Shown here: in pieces, positions 54,041 to 64,000 of the stretch
How the letters are laid out: the number at the start of each line of letters is the position of its first letter
How positions within the stretch are numbered: position 1 is the first letter of the stretch
NCBI GenBank assembly: GCA_963920705.1
Contig: CAWUCO010000074.1
Coordinates: 372,001-436,000, forward strand
Direction of reading: 5' to 3'
DNA: 64,000 nt
Source: Odiellus spinosus
Lineage: Eukaryota > Arthropoda > Arachnida > Opiliones > Phalangiidae
Program-made: the position numbers and the translations under genes
Notes under the pieces: generated by a model
Told to the model about the DNA's origin: nothing
The model's input: the letters and a program-made list of their open reading frames with translations, nothing else
Databases searched by the model: none

Positions 54041-54654
54041 TGAGCGGAGATGTAATGAGCGCGCCCATCACGGAATGTAACTGTTGCGAACTCAGGTTGC
54101 TAATACGGGAAATAATTATATTTTCATATGTATACGTAGTCTATAAATTTTATAACTATATTATTAAGTATTTGCAACGGACGGCAAATATAAAATATTA
54201 TCGTCATTTTTGCTTTGTCTTTTCCACGGAAAAACTACTACATGCAAGTACAATATAGTACCCTATCCCTCCCCTTTAGGTTAAAAGTCTTATTTTGTGA
54301 GATTACTTCTCTAAAATCGTAAAATAGAGTAGTATAGTTTGAGGGGGAATAATGTCCCAGGTGTTCTAGCCAATGAAAGGGACTCATTTTGAAAGCTCTA
54401 ATCAATTCATAATCAGGGTTGCCAAAGGCAAGGAAAAACAGGGAAAAGGTCATGGAATTTTAATAGCCATTTTAACCAACTAAATGTTTAATTTTATCAT
54501 TTGGGTTTTACCTTGAAGAAAGCGTTTGAGTCTGATTATGAAATCCCCTTTTTATATATTCTCTTTTCCTTTGTATCAAATGAGAATGGGGGGCTTGAAA
54601 AGAATATAGTCTCTATTAAGAGTTAATTAGCAGTATAAGGTCTAAGAACTACAG
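54041..54654. other. Non-coding spacer
   Basis: No repeat or gene recognised. Confidence 0.45.
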
Positions 54655-55282
54655 CAACTCCCCATAAGAGTCTGGGTCCACGTAATGTTAAAAATTTTCG
54701 TCTCTTTTATGATAAATTCGTATTATATTATTAAAATAGGGTAGTTGGGGGATAATTTAAAGCTAAAATTCGAGCTCACAACTGTAAATTTTGGGAATTA
54801 CAACGAATGGAAGGTTTCTTCCATAATGTAAAGAATAGGAAGAATCTATGACTTCCGTGCCGGATATGAAAGCCTTCCCCCACACGAAAATCTTGAACGG
54901 TTATTATTTTAGATTCATAATTATGTTAGGAAAATACTAGGAAATAATTATTTTGTAACTGCCACGGGTATAGTGCTGGCGGCAAAATGAAATTCGTATA
55001 TTTTTGGTCTACTATGCCTCGAAATCCTCGAAAACGCCTGTAGAAGTGTTCCACTTGTCAAGCATTCATGCAGTAGGCTTTTGCTAGCTTTACAGGGGCC
55101 GTGCAAAGACTATATAGCTTACTTGAATAGTCTTTGGTGTATAAGAAACTCGAAAAATAAATAGAGAAATCATACCAATTAGAAGATACTGGAGTAGTAT
55201 CTTTAATTTTTATTTCATATTAAACAAAACACACTTGTATAAAACGGACAAATTATTCATTTAACGCTAAGGTTTTCTACGT

Positions 55283-57202
55283 TTAACGTATGTCTGGTAG
55301 TTCAAGCTCAGTGGCATCTTCACACACTACACGCAATTTTGACTGGTACCAACTGCCTCGATCTTCATGGCGACGATAACCAAGATACCAGATTACGCTG
55401 CTAACGTGAACACAAGTACCTATCGTCAAACTACCACCTTTGCAATTGCAATACCAGCCTTTAATGGCATTTGCACCTGTCCCGTTCGGTACATAACGAA
55501 TTAGAGCTTGGTGAACAGCTGAGGTGGAAAATTGACCAGGCACGCGTATACGAATTAAGTCATGTTCAACTTTGGACACTTCGACGCTGAAAGAGCCGGA
55601 TTTCTCTATAGTCATCGCCACATAAGATTCAGCGCGTTTCGTTTTAAAGTCTCTCATTACCACCTCACGTACATCACTTTCACGAAGTACAGGGAAGTCT
55701 TGAAATTCACTATCCTCAATTCGTTGCCATTTAGACGGTTTGCGAAGCAGATTATCGCGCTCGACTACTTCCTTAAGAGGATTTTCTTTCGTAGAGACTG
55801 CCAGCATTTTTTCGACGGAGTCTTCCCAGGAACCTTTAAGATGTAACTCCGGGTGGTAGGCGTTCAACAGCGCAGCAGCAATTTGAAGAAGTTCCGGAAC
55901 TAATGGTAACATATGCATAGGTATACGGTTTTGAAAAAAACGATACACCGTCTGCAAATGCCCATTCCTAACTTCAACCGGCCACCTGAGGTACGTTACT
56001 TGTCGGGAACGATTAACTTCTTGCGTGTTTACTTGCTTCTCGCCTTTAGACAAGAACGAAGGCATTTGTAAATCCACACCCAGTTCAGTCAGTACGCTGT
56101 TGGAGTCTCGAAAACCGCGGTCTGCCAGTACAACGTCACCAACTTGAAAGAAAGACTGGAGTTCTTCTCTATTTTTGATAGAATGGTTTAAAATGCGCGC
56201 GTCGTTATTACGGCCATTAGCAAAGTAGGGTCCGATTATATCTATTATGTAACCCGTAGTTGTTACCATTAACATTGGCTTGAGGATATGCTGGCCTTTG
56301 TGCACACAGAAGGATTTGTGAAGAACGGTATAGTCCTTGGATCTTCCAACCTTGATATAGGTGCCATCTACAATGGTAATAAGACAATTAGGCTTGTTGT
56401 TAGCAAAGAGTTTTACTGCTGCTCCAGATTGATGGTTTGTTATCAGATTGTCACGTGATAAGTGTTGCAGGCCAAAATGATGTGGCACGAAATGCTCCGA
56501 TAAAGCCATAATAACCGCTTTTACCGTGTTTGATACCGATCTTTCAGTTAAATGAAATAAAGTTGATAACACCTTATTGGAGATACCCAATCGTAATTTC
56601 ACCAATAATACTGCTAGAGCTGTCTTCGACGAACAGCATCTGATGGTACGAATAATGTCCTCAATAGTCGAATGCAACTCTAGGAACTCGTGCAGGGACA
56701 ATGAAGTTAATACTTTACAGTCTTCATCACTTTGTATGAAGTTGTCAAAGCTCGGCGTCCGTAGGTCGTTAACACATTTCCTGAGGTCCTGTAATAGTTG
56801 CTCAATGTCCGTGGCAGTCATAATGGTTGATCTAGCGGAAACCTGAATTCCAGCAATTATTTCGGTGGGAAGCTCTCCGTTAACGAGATGCGTGGAGCAC
56901 ATTCGATTGTCCCGATGAATAAATATGGCTCTTTCCACAAATATACTTGTTCTCACTTCGGCTTTTACCCTGGTTCGTGTACTAACACCGCAAATGAAGC
57001 AAGTCTTTGGCAGGGGCCGAACACAACTGTGCTTTATGGCAATAGTGTTTGATGACGTACGCTTTCGTGGTAATTGCGACGTTGATGGCTGAGGTATTGG
57101 TGACGGTGATGGATTAGATACTGTGGACTTTGTTGGTTCAGGTACTGTGGACGTTGATGGCTCAGGTACTGTTGACGTTGATGGATTAGATACTTGCGTC
57201 AT
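55283..57202 (-). CDS. DDE_Tnp_4 transposase with C-terminal SWIM-like zinc finger (ISL2EU/PIF-Harbinger-like)
   Basis: 639 codons, uninterrupted. Residues 1-50 are Ser/Thr/Pro repeats. Cys68, Cys71, Cys102 and His105 form a possible THAP-like zinc site. About 190-240 is a helix-turn-helix resembling HTH_Tnp_4. The RNase H-like catalytic core has Asp279 (IVDGTYIKV), Asp361 (VVLADRGFRD) and Glu410 (RWPVEVRNG). Residues 585-599 give C-x-C-x9-C-x-H (WYCNCKGG...GTCVHV), a SWIM-type finger. The catalytic triad is complete, so this copy may encode active enzyme for cut-and-paste transposition in the nucleus. The start is uncertain because an overlapping upstream frame (57199-57543) probably belongs to the same protein. 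Confidence 0.88.
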   Translation of the reverse strand: MTQVSNPSTSTVPEPSTSTVPEPTKSTVSNPSPSPIPQPSTSQLPRKRTSSNTIAIKHSCVRPLPKTCFICGVSTRTRVKAEVRTSIFVERAIFIHRDNRMCSTHLVNGELPTEIIAGIQVSARSTIMTATDIEQLLQDLRKCVNDLRTPSFDNFIQSDEDCKVLTSLSLHEFLELHSTIEDIIRTIRCCSSKTALAVLLVKLRLGISNKVLSTLFHLTERSVSNTVKAVIMALSEHFVPHHFGLQHLSRDNLITNHQSGAAVKLFANNKPNCLITIVDGTYIKVGRSKDYTVLHKSFCVHKGQHILKPMLMVTTTGYIIDIIGPYFANGRNNDARILNHSIKNREELQSFFQVGDVVLADRGFRDSNSVLTELGVDLQMPSFLSKGEKQVNTQEVNRSRQVTYLRWPVEVRNGHLQTVYRFFQNRIPMHMLPLVPELLQIAAALLNAYHPELHLKGSWEDSVEKMLAVSTKENPLKEVVERDNLLRKPSKWQRIEDSEFQDFPVLRESDVREVVMRDFKTKRAESYVAMTIEKSGSFSVEVSKVEHDLIRIRVPGQFSTSAVHQALIRYVPNGTGANAIKGWYCNCKGGSLTIGTCVHVSSVIWYLGYRRHEDRGSWYQSKLRVVCEDATELELPDIR

Positions 57203-57543
57203 TTGTCTTCGTTTTTGTGGTGAAGACGATGACGTTGAAGTCTTGAAGAGCCATGATCACTACTGAAGGACGATTTGCTAGCATTTAAGAACGTTTGAAA
57301 CTTTCGTGACAGACCCGAGCACTTTAAACAAATCTTCGTTGTTTTGCTATTAATTACAAGTGGTAATAACCCTTTACTAAAACGAAGAAAACGAGCAAAG
57401 CCAGCCTTTACGTGAGTGCCTATACCTCTACTTGTACTATTGGTAACTTTCCGATTGCACGCGTAACATGTATTTGGAGCCATCTCCAAATTCCAAGTGA
57501 CTCTCACATTGATGTTATTGATAAGGAAAGTTCTTAAGATCAT
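57199..57543 (-). CDS. N-terminal zinc-binding part of the transposase gene, in another frame
   Basis: 114 codons overlapping the 639-codon frame by four bases (ATGA). Contains CYACNRKV and CLKCSGLSRKF (two C-x2-C pairs) and ends in a Ser/His-rich stretch. The following frame starts in the same kind of Ser/Thr/Pro linker. One indel in this low-complexity linker would fuse the two into a ~740-residue protein; a translational frameshift or intron is the alternative. Confidence 0.5.
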   Translation of the reverse strand: MILRTFLINNINVRVTWNLEMAPNTCYACNRKVTNSTSRGIGTHVKAGFARFLRFSKGLLPLVINSKTTKICLKCSGLSRKFQTFLNASKSSFSSDHGSSRLQRHRLHHKNEDK

Positions 57544-57615
57544 GGTTCAAACCAGATATTACAATTTTTTTAATGTTTATAAAAGCAGGTTTAATTATTT
57601 TTCGCCAACCTGGCT

Positions 57616-57653
57616 GGCAAAAAATATTAAAGACGTCTTTAATATTTTTTGCC
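57616..57653. repeat. 38 bp perfect palindrome at the junction of two inverted transposon copies
   Basis: GGCAAAAAATATTAAAGAC followed by its exact complement with no spacer. Confidence 0.95.
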
Positions 57654-57739
57654 ATACGTTAAACGTAGAAAACCTTAGCGTTAAATGAATAATTTGTCCG
57701 TTTTATACAAGTGTGTTTTGTTTAATATGAAATAAAAAT

Positions 57740-59587
57740 ACGAAAGAAAATCCTCTTAAGGAAGTAGTTGAGCACGATAATCTGCTTCGCAAACCGTCTA
57801 AATGGCAACGAATTGAGGATAGTGAATTTCAAGACTTCCCTGTACTTCGTGAAAGTGATGTACGTGAGGTGGTAATGAGCGACTTTAAAACGAAACGCGC
57901 TGAATCTTATGTGGCGTTGACTATAGAGAAATCCGGCTCTTTCAGCGTCGAAGTGTCCAAAGTTGAACATGACTTAATTCGTATACGCGTGCCTGGTCAA
58001 TTTTCCACCTCAGCTGTTCACCAAGCTCTAATTCGTTATGTACCGAACGGGACAGGTGCAAATGCCATTAAAGGCTGGTATTGCAATTGCAAAGGTGGTA
58101 GTTTGACGATAGGTACTTGTGTTCACGTTAGCAGCGTAATCTGGTATCTTGGTTATCGTCGCCATGAAGATCGAGGCAGTTGGTACCAGTCAAAATTGCG
58201 TGTAGTGTGTGAAGATGCTGTAACGAAATATTTGTGGCTAGGTTTAAATTAAGATTAAATTAAGTAGGAAATAATTAAAGCTAAGGGTTAGATTAAAATT
58301 AAATACTCGCTACAAGGTTAATAATAAAAATACGGTCCGGGTCTCGCCTACCTTTTCACTATTGGGAGGTGGCGAAATAAAAATAATATAATAAACTGTT
58401 GTCTAGGGGAATTTGTATGAAAGGATAGGTTTAATTAACATTAATAGAGGATTGAAGTTTGCCAAGAAATATATTTAATAACAAGAATTAATCAATGGAA
58501 CTGATAATGCGAGTTCAATAAAGAAATAAATGACAGTGTTAGTTAGAACAGTAAAAACATTAAAACAAACAATTAATACTAGCACATAAGGCTTAAGATA
58601 CTAATGATTAAAGCACATTAGGCTTTAATAAATTAACTATTAAAGTTATATAAGGCGCGTTGGCCAACTAAGAGTTGAATACAATTCAACTAACTTATAA
58701 CAAAAGACGAATATAGTTACGGTACTGTTGATAAGGTTTGCAGAGTCCTTCACGAGGGAACACCATGATACACGCCGTGACGCCGAAATAATTATTGTTT
58801 TTCGCGTAGCGACGCGCATTCAAAAATGCGCGTTGGATTAATTTAAGTTTCTCGCGCGCTCCGACCTTACCACGTACCGTGTAAACATATCGCGGCCGGT
58901 GAGCCCGAAGGGCACCACCGTTAATTTTACAACCGAAGTTATTCGTGCTCCAAGAGCTTCTCTTATTTTTCGCGCCAAGTCGCGCTTATCAACCACGGGC
59001 GCACGTGGTTCTCAAAATTACCCAACTGGGCACTAACCAATCGTCGCCCTTGAAAATGACATCATCTCGGACACGTGTCCGAAATGTGGCAAACACACTT
59101 TACAGTTTATACAAACACTTTTAAAAATATACATTCCAAAGAAACATAATACAATAGACAAGGCTTGGCAACCTTCAACTTTGGGGGTTAAAGAAAATAT
59201 TTGGGGTTTTAAAAGAAACATGGCGACTAGGTGGCGAGAGAGAGTACACGTTGTTCTAGTAGGTATAGGTTAAGCTGGTATTCATGAATAGGAGAGGCCC
59301 TGCAGAAGCCTTTCTATTCCTAGCTACCCTGGCATTGTTAATGGGGTAAGGAGCGAGGATTAGCCACCGGTCGCGCTTGCAACGTCCAGCGTTAAACAAG
59401 TTTGACAAAATGGTTTTTCCCTTCTTTCCTTACAAGTGCGACCAGGTGCAATATTTAAGAAATGAATAGAATTGAAATATTTTAAAGGGATACTGAACTT
59501 ATTTATTTACGAATAATAAAATAATTTTAAATGAAGATAATTAGGCGTTACAATGCCACTGAGCTTGAACTACCAGACATACGTTAA
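57740..59587 (+). pseudogene. 3' fragment of the transposase gene, split by a solo LTR
   Basis: 57740-58218 corresponds to residues ~471-630 of the copy 1 protein, including the whole SWIM-like finger. The coding sequence is cut at GATGC by the LTR and resumes at 59557 to the stop at 59585-59587. The catalytic core is missing. Confidence 0.9.
58219..59552. mobile_element. Solo LTR, 1,334 bp, with ATGC target duplication
   Basis: Ends TGTAACG and CGTTACA; flanked by ATGC at 58215-58218 and 59553-59556. The uninterrupted sequence in copy 1 (complement of ~55306-55325) gives the empty site. Contains AATAAA signals and GC-rich CGCG-containing stretches but no coding sequence. Length and 4 bp duplication suit a gypsy-type LTR left after recombination between LTRs. 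Confidence 0.9.
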
Positions 59588-60222
59588 ACGTAGAAAACCT
59601 TAGCGTTAAATGAATAATTTGTCCGTTTTATACAAGTGTGTTTTGTTTAATATGAAATAAAAATTAAAGATACTACTCCAGTATCTTCTAATTGGTATGA
59701 TTTCTCTATTTATTTTTCGAGTTTCTTATACACCAAAGACTATTCAAGTAAGCTATATAGTCTTTGCACGGCCCCTGTAAAGCTAGCAAAAGCCTACTGC
59801 ATGAATGCTTGACAAGTGGAACACTTCTACAGGCGTTTTCGAGGATTTCGAGGCATAGTAGACCAAAAATATACGAATTTCATTTTGCCGCCAGCACTAT
59901 ACCCGTGGCAGTTACAAAATAATTCTTTCCTAATATTTTCCTAACATAATTATGAATCTAAAATAATAACCGTTCAAGATTTTCGTGTGGGGGAAGGCTT
60001 TCATATCCGGCACGGAAGTCATAGATTCTTCCTATTCTTTACATTATGGAAGAAACCTTCCATTCGTTGTAATTCCCAAAATTTACAGTTGTGAGCTTGA
60101 ATTTTAGCTTTAAATTATCCCCCAACTACCCTATTTTAATAATATAATACGAATTTATCATAAAAGAGACGAAAATTTTTAACATTACGAGGACCCAGAC
60201 TCTTATGGGGAGTTGCTGTTGT

Positions 60223-60838
60223 TCTTTCATCTACTTTTCTCACCCATATAATCCCCATTCTCCCCTTCCGTGAGGGAAAGTAATTTCTTGTCTATTTTTT
60301 AGACCATACGCCCTTTCACCCAATTATTTCTCTAATAAACGGAATGTGACCTTGCAGCAACTAATGAAAGTTTGATAGAGAGAGTTTTATCGCCAATTTG
60401 TCGTTGTAGAATAAGATTTCTCAAATGTCTTTTTGGAGGACAACAGCTTGATCTGCCACGCTTTTATGTTCCTTTTGTAATTTTTTGGGGTAGGAAATAG
60501 GGTAGGGTTTAAAATTGGACATAATGGATGGAACCTTGCGTAAAGCAAAGAGTCAGTAAGCCAACAAGAACGGAAGGGCGCTATACCCCAATAGTAGTAA
60601 CAGCTTTTCTGTTTTTTCACCGCCCCCACTGGGCGAAAAGGCACAGGTGGCTTACGGATTTGTAAACATTTCCGTCCCTCCCTCAATTGTCCTTGAAGTC
60701 ATAACAGAGCTTATATTTGCCCTCTCCTCCCGGCCCGTATATGAGGGTTGACAAGGTACTCAGCGCCCTTAAATTATTTTGGACATCCCCAAGCCTAAAT
60801 GAGATCTTTACGAGGGGTCGGACATTTCTAAAAAAACG
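60223..60838. other. Non-coding spacer
   Basis: An open frame on the minus strand (60387-60686) has no recognisable motif. No RNA or repeat seen. Confidence 0.45.
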
Positions 60839-61108
60839 TACGGGATTTCGAAATCAAATTGGATTTCGTGTGATTTCGAAATCATTCCGTTGATTTCGTG
60901 TGATTTCGAAATCATTGCGTGGATTTCGTTTGATTTCGGATTTTTTAATTTTCCAGTTGATTTTGTCAGATTTTGAAAATAATTCTACTGATTTCGTCGG
61001 ATTTCGGAATTTTTACCGTGATTTCGTCGGATTTTGAAATTTTTACCGTGATTTCGTCTGATTTTGGTTTTTTATCGTGATTTGTCGGATTTTGAAATTT
61101 TTCTGTGA
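60839..61108 (+). repeat. GATTTCG-based tandem field, first part
   Basis: Imperfect units such as CGTGTGATTTCGAAATCATT and GTCGGATTTTGAAATTTTTACC, each built on (G)ATTTCG. Confidence 0.85.
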
Positions 61109-61840
61109 CATTAAATTTCAATCAACTTTCGAAACCGTTCTCATGCAGACTAACGAAACCAAAGTTGCATTTTTAGTTTCAAACCTTGTAGACGATAAAT
61201 AACGTACATAGCACTAGAAAAAGGAATGAAATGGACAAACAGGCACATGAATACACAATGCTAGCCCTACAAAAGCGCATGCTTTTGTTTGGCGAGTGTA
61301 CCTTGCTCAAAGCGTAAGCATTTAAGATATATTCTATAAGTATGACACCGTTACCAAGAGCTTGTTCGAGAACGACGCGAGAATTGACTACAAGTGCCTC
61401 GCAGTCCGTCCCCCAATTAAGTCTGCCCTAATTAAACCCTTGATAACGCCTCATCAGGCGTTGCTTTACAAGAATCTTGGACGTTTTACCTACATACGTC
61501 ACTCCACGATTAGGTCTCAGTAACCAGTACTACACTTATGGAACAAACCTCATAATTTTATGATCATATTCATATTTTAACTCTATTTCAGGGGAAGGAA
61601 AGAGTAGGGAACCCGTGGGAAATTTCTGAGAAGAGAATTCTCACTAAATTCCCACGATACAGTTTACCCTACTGTTTTACAAAGGAAAAAAGTGAGAGGT
61701 ATTCATATCACCTTAAGTGTGTATAAACATTGGATAGTCGAAGCGATGCCCAGGCCATTCTAAGCAGTGTAAACTTGGTTTTAACACGGGTTCCCGTTTA
61801 ACCCCGCCCGCTTCATATCGAAGAACATTAATTTTTGTAA
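61109..61840. other. Unique spacer between GATTTCG fields
   Basis: No gene recognised. Confidence 0.45.
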
Positions 61841-62110
61841 TTTGGAATTGATTTCGTGAAAGTTTCTACTGATTTTGTGATTTTTGTTTTTGATTTCGTG
61901 ATTTTGTTTCGGATTTCGCGATTTCGTTTCTGATTTCGCGATTTCGTTTCCGATTTCGTTTCTGATTTCGCGATTTCGTTTTTGATTTCGGATTTTTTAT
62001 CGGATTTCAAAATCAGCGAAATTTCTTTTGATTTCATGCTGGATTTCTGATTTTGATATTGATTCCGGATTTCTAAAGTTTGATTTCGCGGCTAGCGTAC
62101 GGGATTTCGT
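61841..62110 (+). repeat. GATTTCG-based tandem field, second part
   Basis: Mostly GATTTCGCGATTTCGTTTCT units of 18-20 bp, ending with TACGGGATTTCGTTGAATGACC. The phrase ACGGGATTTCG also opens the first field (60840), as if one array were split by 61109-61840. Confidence 0.85.
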
Positions 62111-62484
62111 TGAATGACCGACCCCTCGGATCTTTATAATCACTTATCTTAGTTCGTGAACTTCCTGGTGCTTTTTTTCGAAATTGATCATGTATAAAAA
62201 TCCTTAGAATTTTTTCCTTGAAAAATTACTTACTACAGAAACTTTTAAGAATTATTTCTTGAATTTCAATGAAAATACCGAAAATGTTTCAACCGCCCAT
62301 AGTGTAAAAAATTCTGATTATTGAGATATTTCTCTGAATTATTAAAGTACAATTGGGACCGATATAATTGAAAATTTGTTTTTAAAATATTTTATCAAGG
62401 ATAAACGTTTAGACTATTTTTGGATTGGACCCCTCATTGTATGGCGAGGAGCAAACTACTCTTGGAATCAGGTGTACAAACTAA
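62111..62484. other. AT-rich spacer
   Basis: Nothing recognised. Confidence 0.45.
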
Positions 62485-62880
62485 ATGGAATCAATTCGGA
62501 ATCACACGAATCAATGTGAATCACGCGAATGATTCGGAATCACGCGAATGATTCGGAATCACGCGAATCTATTCGGAATCACGCGAATCTATTCGGAATC
62601 ACGCGAATCTATTCGGAATCACGCGAATCGATTAGGAATCAAGAGAATTGATTCGGAATCACGAGAATTGATTCGGAATCACGAGAATTGATTCGGAATC
62701 ACGAGAATCATGCGAATTGATTCGGAATCACGCGACTCAATGGATCACGAGAATCGATTCGGAATCACGAGAATTGATTCGGAACCACGCGAATCAATTG
62801 TGAATCGCGAGAATTGATTCGGAATCACGCGAATTAATTCGGCTTCACTGAGAATCAAATGAATCTGGAATCAGGTGTAC
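62485..62880 (+). repeat. 19-20 bp GATTCGGAATCACGCGAAT tandem repeat
   Basis: About 19 units with CGCGAAT and CGAGAAT variants in blocks. Flanked on both sides by a copy of TGGAATCAGGTGTACAAA (62463 and 62867), so the array may have expanded within a duplicated flank. Confidence 0.92.
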
Positions 62881-62949
62881 AAATTTTTCTAGAGTGCTTT
62901 GACCCTCGTTGTATGGGGCGCCAAACAGAACATAATTCAGGTTTTATCT

Positions 62950-63340
62950 TCATATATTTCTAGTTTAACAAATGTATTTCCATTTTAACCAATATATTTC
63001 CAGTTTAACAAATATAATTCCAGATTAACTCCGTATATTTCTAGTTTACCTTCGTACGTTTCTAGTTTACCTTCGTATATTTCTAATTTACCTTCGCATA
63101 TTTCTAGTTTACTGTCGTATATTTCAAGTTTAACTTTACTAAATCGACTCTTTTTGAACTAAATCGACTCTTTTTTTCACTAAATTGTTTCATTGTTCAT
63201 TTAATTGTCTATTTTTAACTAAATAGTGTAAAAAGGGACAACCTAGTGAACAAAGGGACAATTTAGTGAACAAAGAGACAATTTTGTGAAAAAAAAAACA
63301 GAAAATTATGTGAAAAAAAGAGAAAATTTTGTGGAGAATT
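62950..63340 (+). repeat. TATATTTCTAGTTTA and GACAATTTAGTGAA tandem fields
   Basis: The first part (62955-63130) repeats TATATTTCTAGTTTACCTTCG. The second (63140-63340) has CTAAATCGACTCTTTTT and AAAGGGACAACCTAGTGAAC units, which are partly each other's complement (ACTAAAT against ATTTAGT). Confidence 0.8.
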
Positions 63341-63392
63341 ATTCTACAGGAGAATTTTTGCCTGTGCAAATTTTGTCCCCTGCAAAATTTTT

Positions 63393-64000
63393 ACCTGAAC
63401 TTTAGTTCAGGGGTGGTTTTACACTGGTCTTGTGTGTGTGTCACTTCCTGTGTAAGCGGATATCACGTGGAGCCAAAAGTCTAGAGACGTAATCATGCCA
63501 GCTTATCGTTCAATTCCGTTGAACGGGAATTGCCTCCTTTAAGCATGGCTGCCACATTGAGTTTGAGGTGTCGTGCAATTATATACAACAGGACGTCTCC
63601 TATTGGATATTATCGCCTTCCACCATCCACTTTACGGTCAAACCTCGATGCTGGACAATGGGACGTCTGCCACTGATATATTCACCTCCGACCATCCCCA
63701 CACCAAGGTCCGACCTCCAGTTTCCTATCTCAGCGAGGCGTCCCTCACTAATATGGTCCACATCGACCTTCCACTCTCCAAATATCACCCCACCAATGGG
63801 TAAATTGACATTGCGAACCAAGCGCCTAGAGATCAAGAATCGTCTAGACATTGAAGGGAGGGGGTTTTCCTCCTAACTTCAATGCCACTTCGCTCGAATA
63901 ATAAAGCCCTTTGAACGGTTTATATAGTACTTTTTTGGAATGAATGCAAATGAGCCTTATTTTATGGTGAGATATCGTTTAGGGAAATGAAACGCAATAT
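63393..64000 (+). mobile_element. HP element copy F, left part (runs off the window)
   Basis: A shortened hairpin (CCTGAACTTTAGTTCAGG at 63394-63411) lacks most of the CCTCCCC arm. It is followed by the family sequence CACTGGTCTTGTG, CACTTCCTGTGTAAGCGG and the ACGTCTCC segments up to the GAAATGAAACG block at the window end. No gene. Confidence 0.8.

Larger units (their letters stand above)
54655..57637 (-). mobile_element. DDE_Tnp_4-type DNA transposon, copy 1
   Basis: Spans from CAGCAACTCCCCATAAGAG, also present inverted at the far end of copy 2, to a perfect 38 bp palindrome whose centre is 57634/57635 and which joins it head-on to copy 2. It carries the transposase gene at 55283-57543. 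Terminal repeats are not clearly defined on the left. Confidence 0.65.
57638..60222 (+). mobile_element. Inverted partial copy 2 of the same transposon
   Basis: After the palindrome comes a 94 bp piece of the element's 3' UTR (57649-57742, same as 59576-59662). The 3' quarter of the transposase gene, a solo LTR insertion and then the full 3' UTR and terminal region to 60222 follow. Identity to copy 1 (54655-55800) is very high, so the duplication is recent. Confidence 0.85.

Noticed and set aside
60387-60686. 99-codon minus-strand frame
   Set aside because: No motif, no neighbouring signals; composition is compatible with chance.

Overview
The window looks like repeat-dense euchromatin or pericentromeric DNA from an arthropod, probably an insect. 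The reasons are a copia element with the Drosophila-type half-tRNA primer site, an insect-type DUF4780-like gene, many AACCTAACCT runs, short GT-AG introns and AT-rich spacers. There is no bacterial or viral gene organisation. Almost everything recognisable is mobile or repetitive DNA, usually broken. I found no single-copy housekeeping gene.

Layout. 1-1008: a DUF4780-like pseudogene (minus). 1009-4840: an LTR, a tRNA-Lys-type primer site and decayed gag-pol of a Ty3/gypsy element; a solo LTR of the same family lies at 9238-9697. 5920-9233, 15209-24857, 25456-29330, 45271-49045 and 63393-end: five copies of one unclassified element family, here called the CCTCCCC-hairpin (HP) element. It starts with a perfect or near-perfect hairpin and ends in CCCAACTT. 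In the better copies it carries two back-to-back TATA promoters separated by one or two copies of a ~118 bp partly palindromic module. One copy contains 6.65 kb of uninterrupted CTCGT pentamer; another contains four tandem tRNA-Glu-like sequences. 10480-11703: foldback and MITE-like elements. 14141-15208, 24860-25449, 29337-30067 and 37396-37905: pieces of a foldback family (Y) into which HP and other elements have inserted.

30068-44743 is a rearranged composite. A CAG...CTG-ended transposon (Z) is present in two inverted copies. Between them sit a PHD-finger/ubiquitin-protease-like/DDE-transposase-like coding region and a 14 bp minisatellite. On the right is a disrupted gene carrying a complete but dead copia element with 5 bp target duplications. 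Reversing the segment between the two Z copies restores an intact Y element with a 7 bp target duplication, so an inversion between Z copies is the simplest history.

49299-49827 is a small two-exon gene of unknown function. 50140-54040 holds four different tandem-repeat fields, one of them a ~195 bp satellite with signs of a dimeric unit. 54655-60222 holds an apparently intact DDE_Tnp_4-type transposase with a SWIM-like zinc finger and an inverted partial copy interrupted by a 1,334 bp solo LTR with ATGC duplications. 60840-63340 is more simple tandem repeat.

How the parts relate: the elements are nested (HP in Y, Z in Y, copia in a Z-associated gene, solo LTR in a transposase copy), so relative insertion order can be read directly. 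The strongest candidates for something undescribed are the HP element family and the Z-associated PHD/protease/DDE gene.
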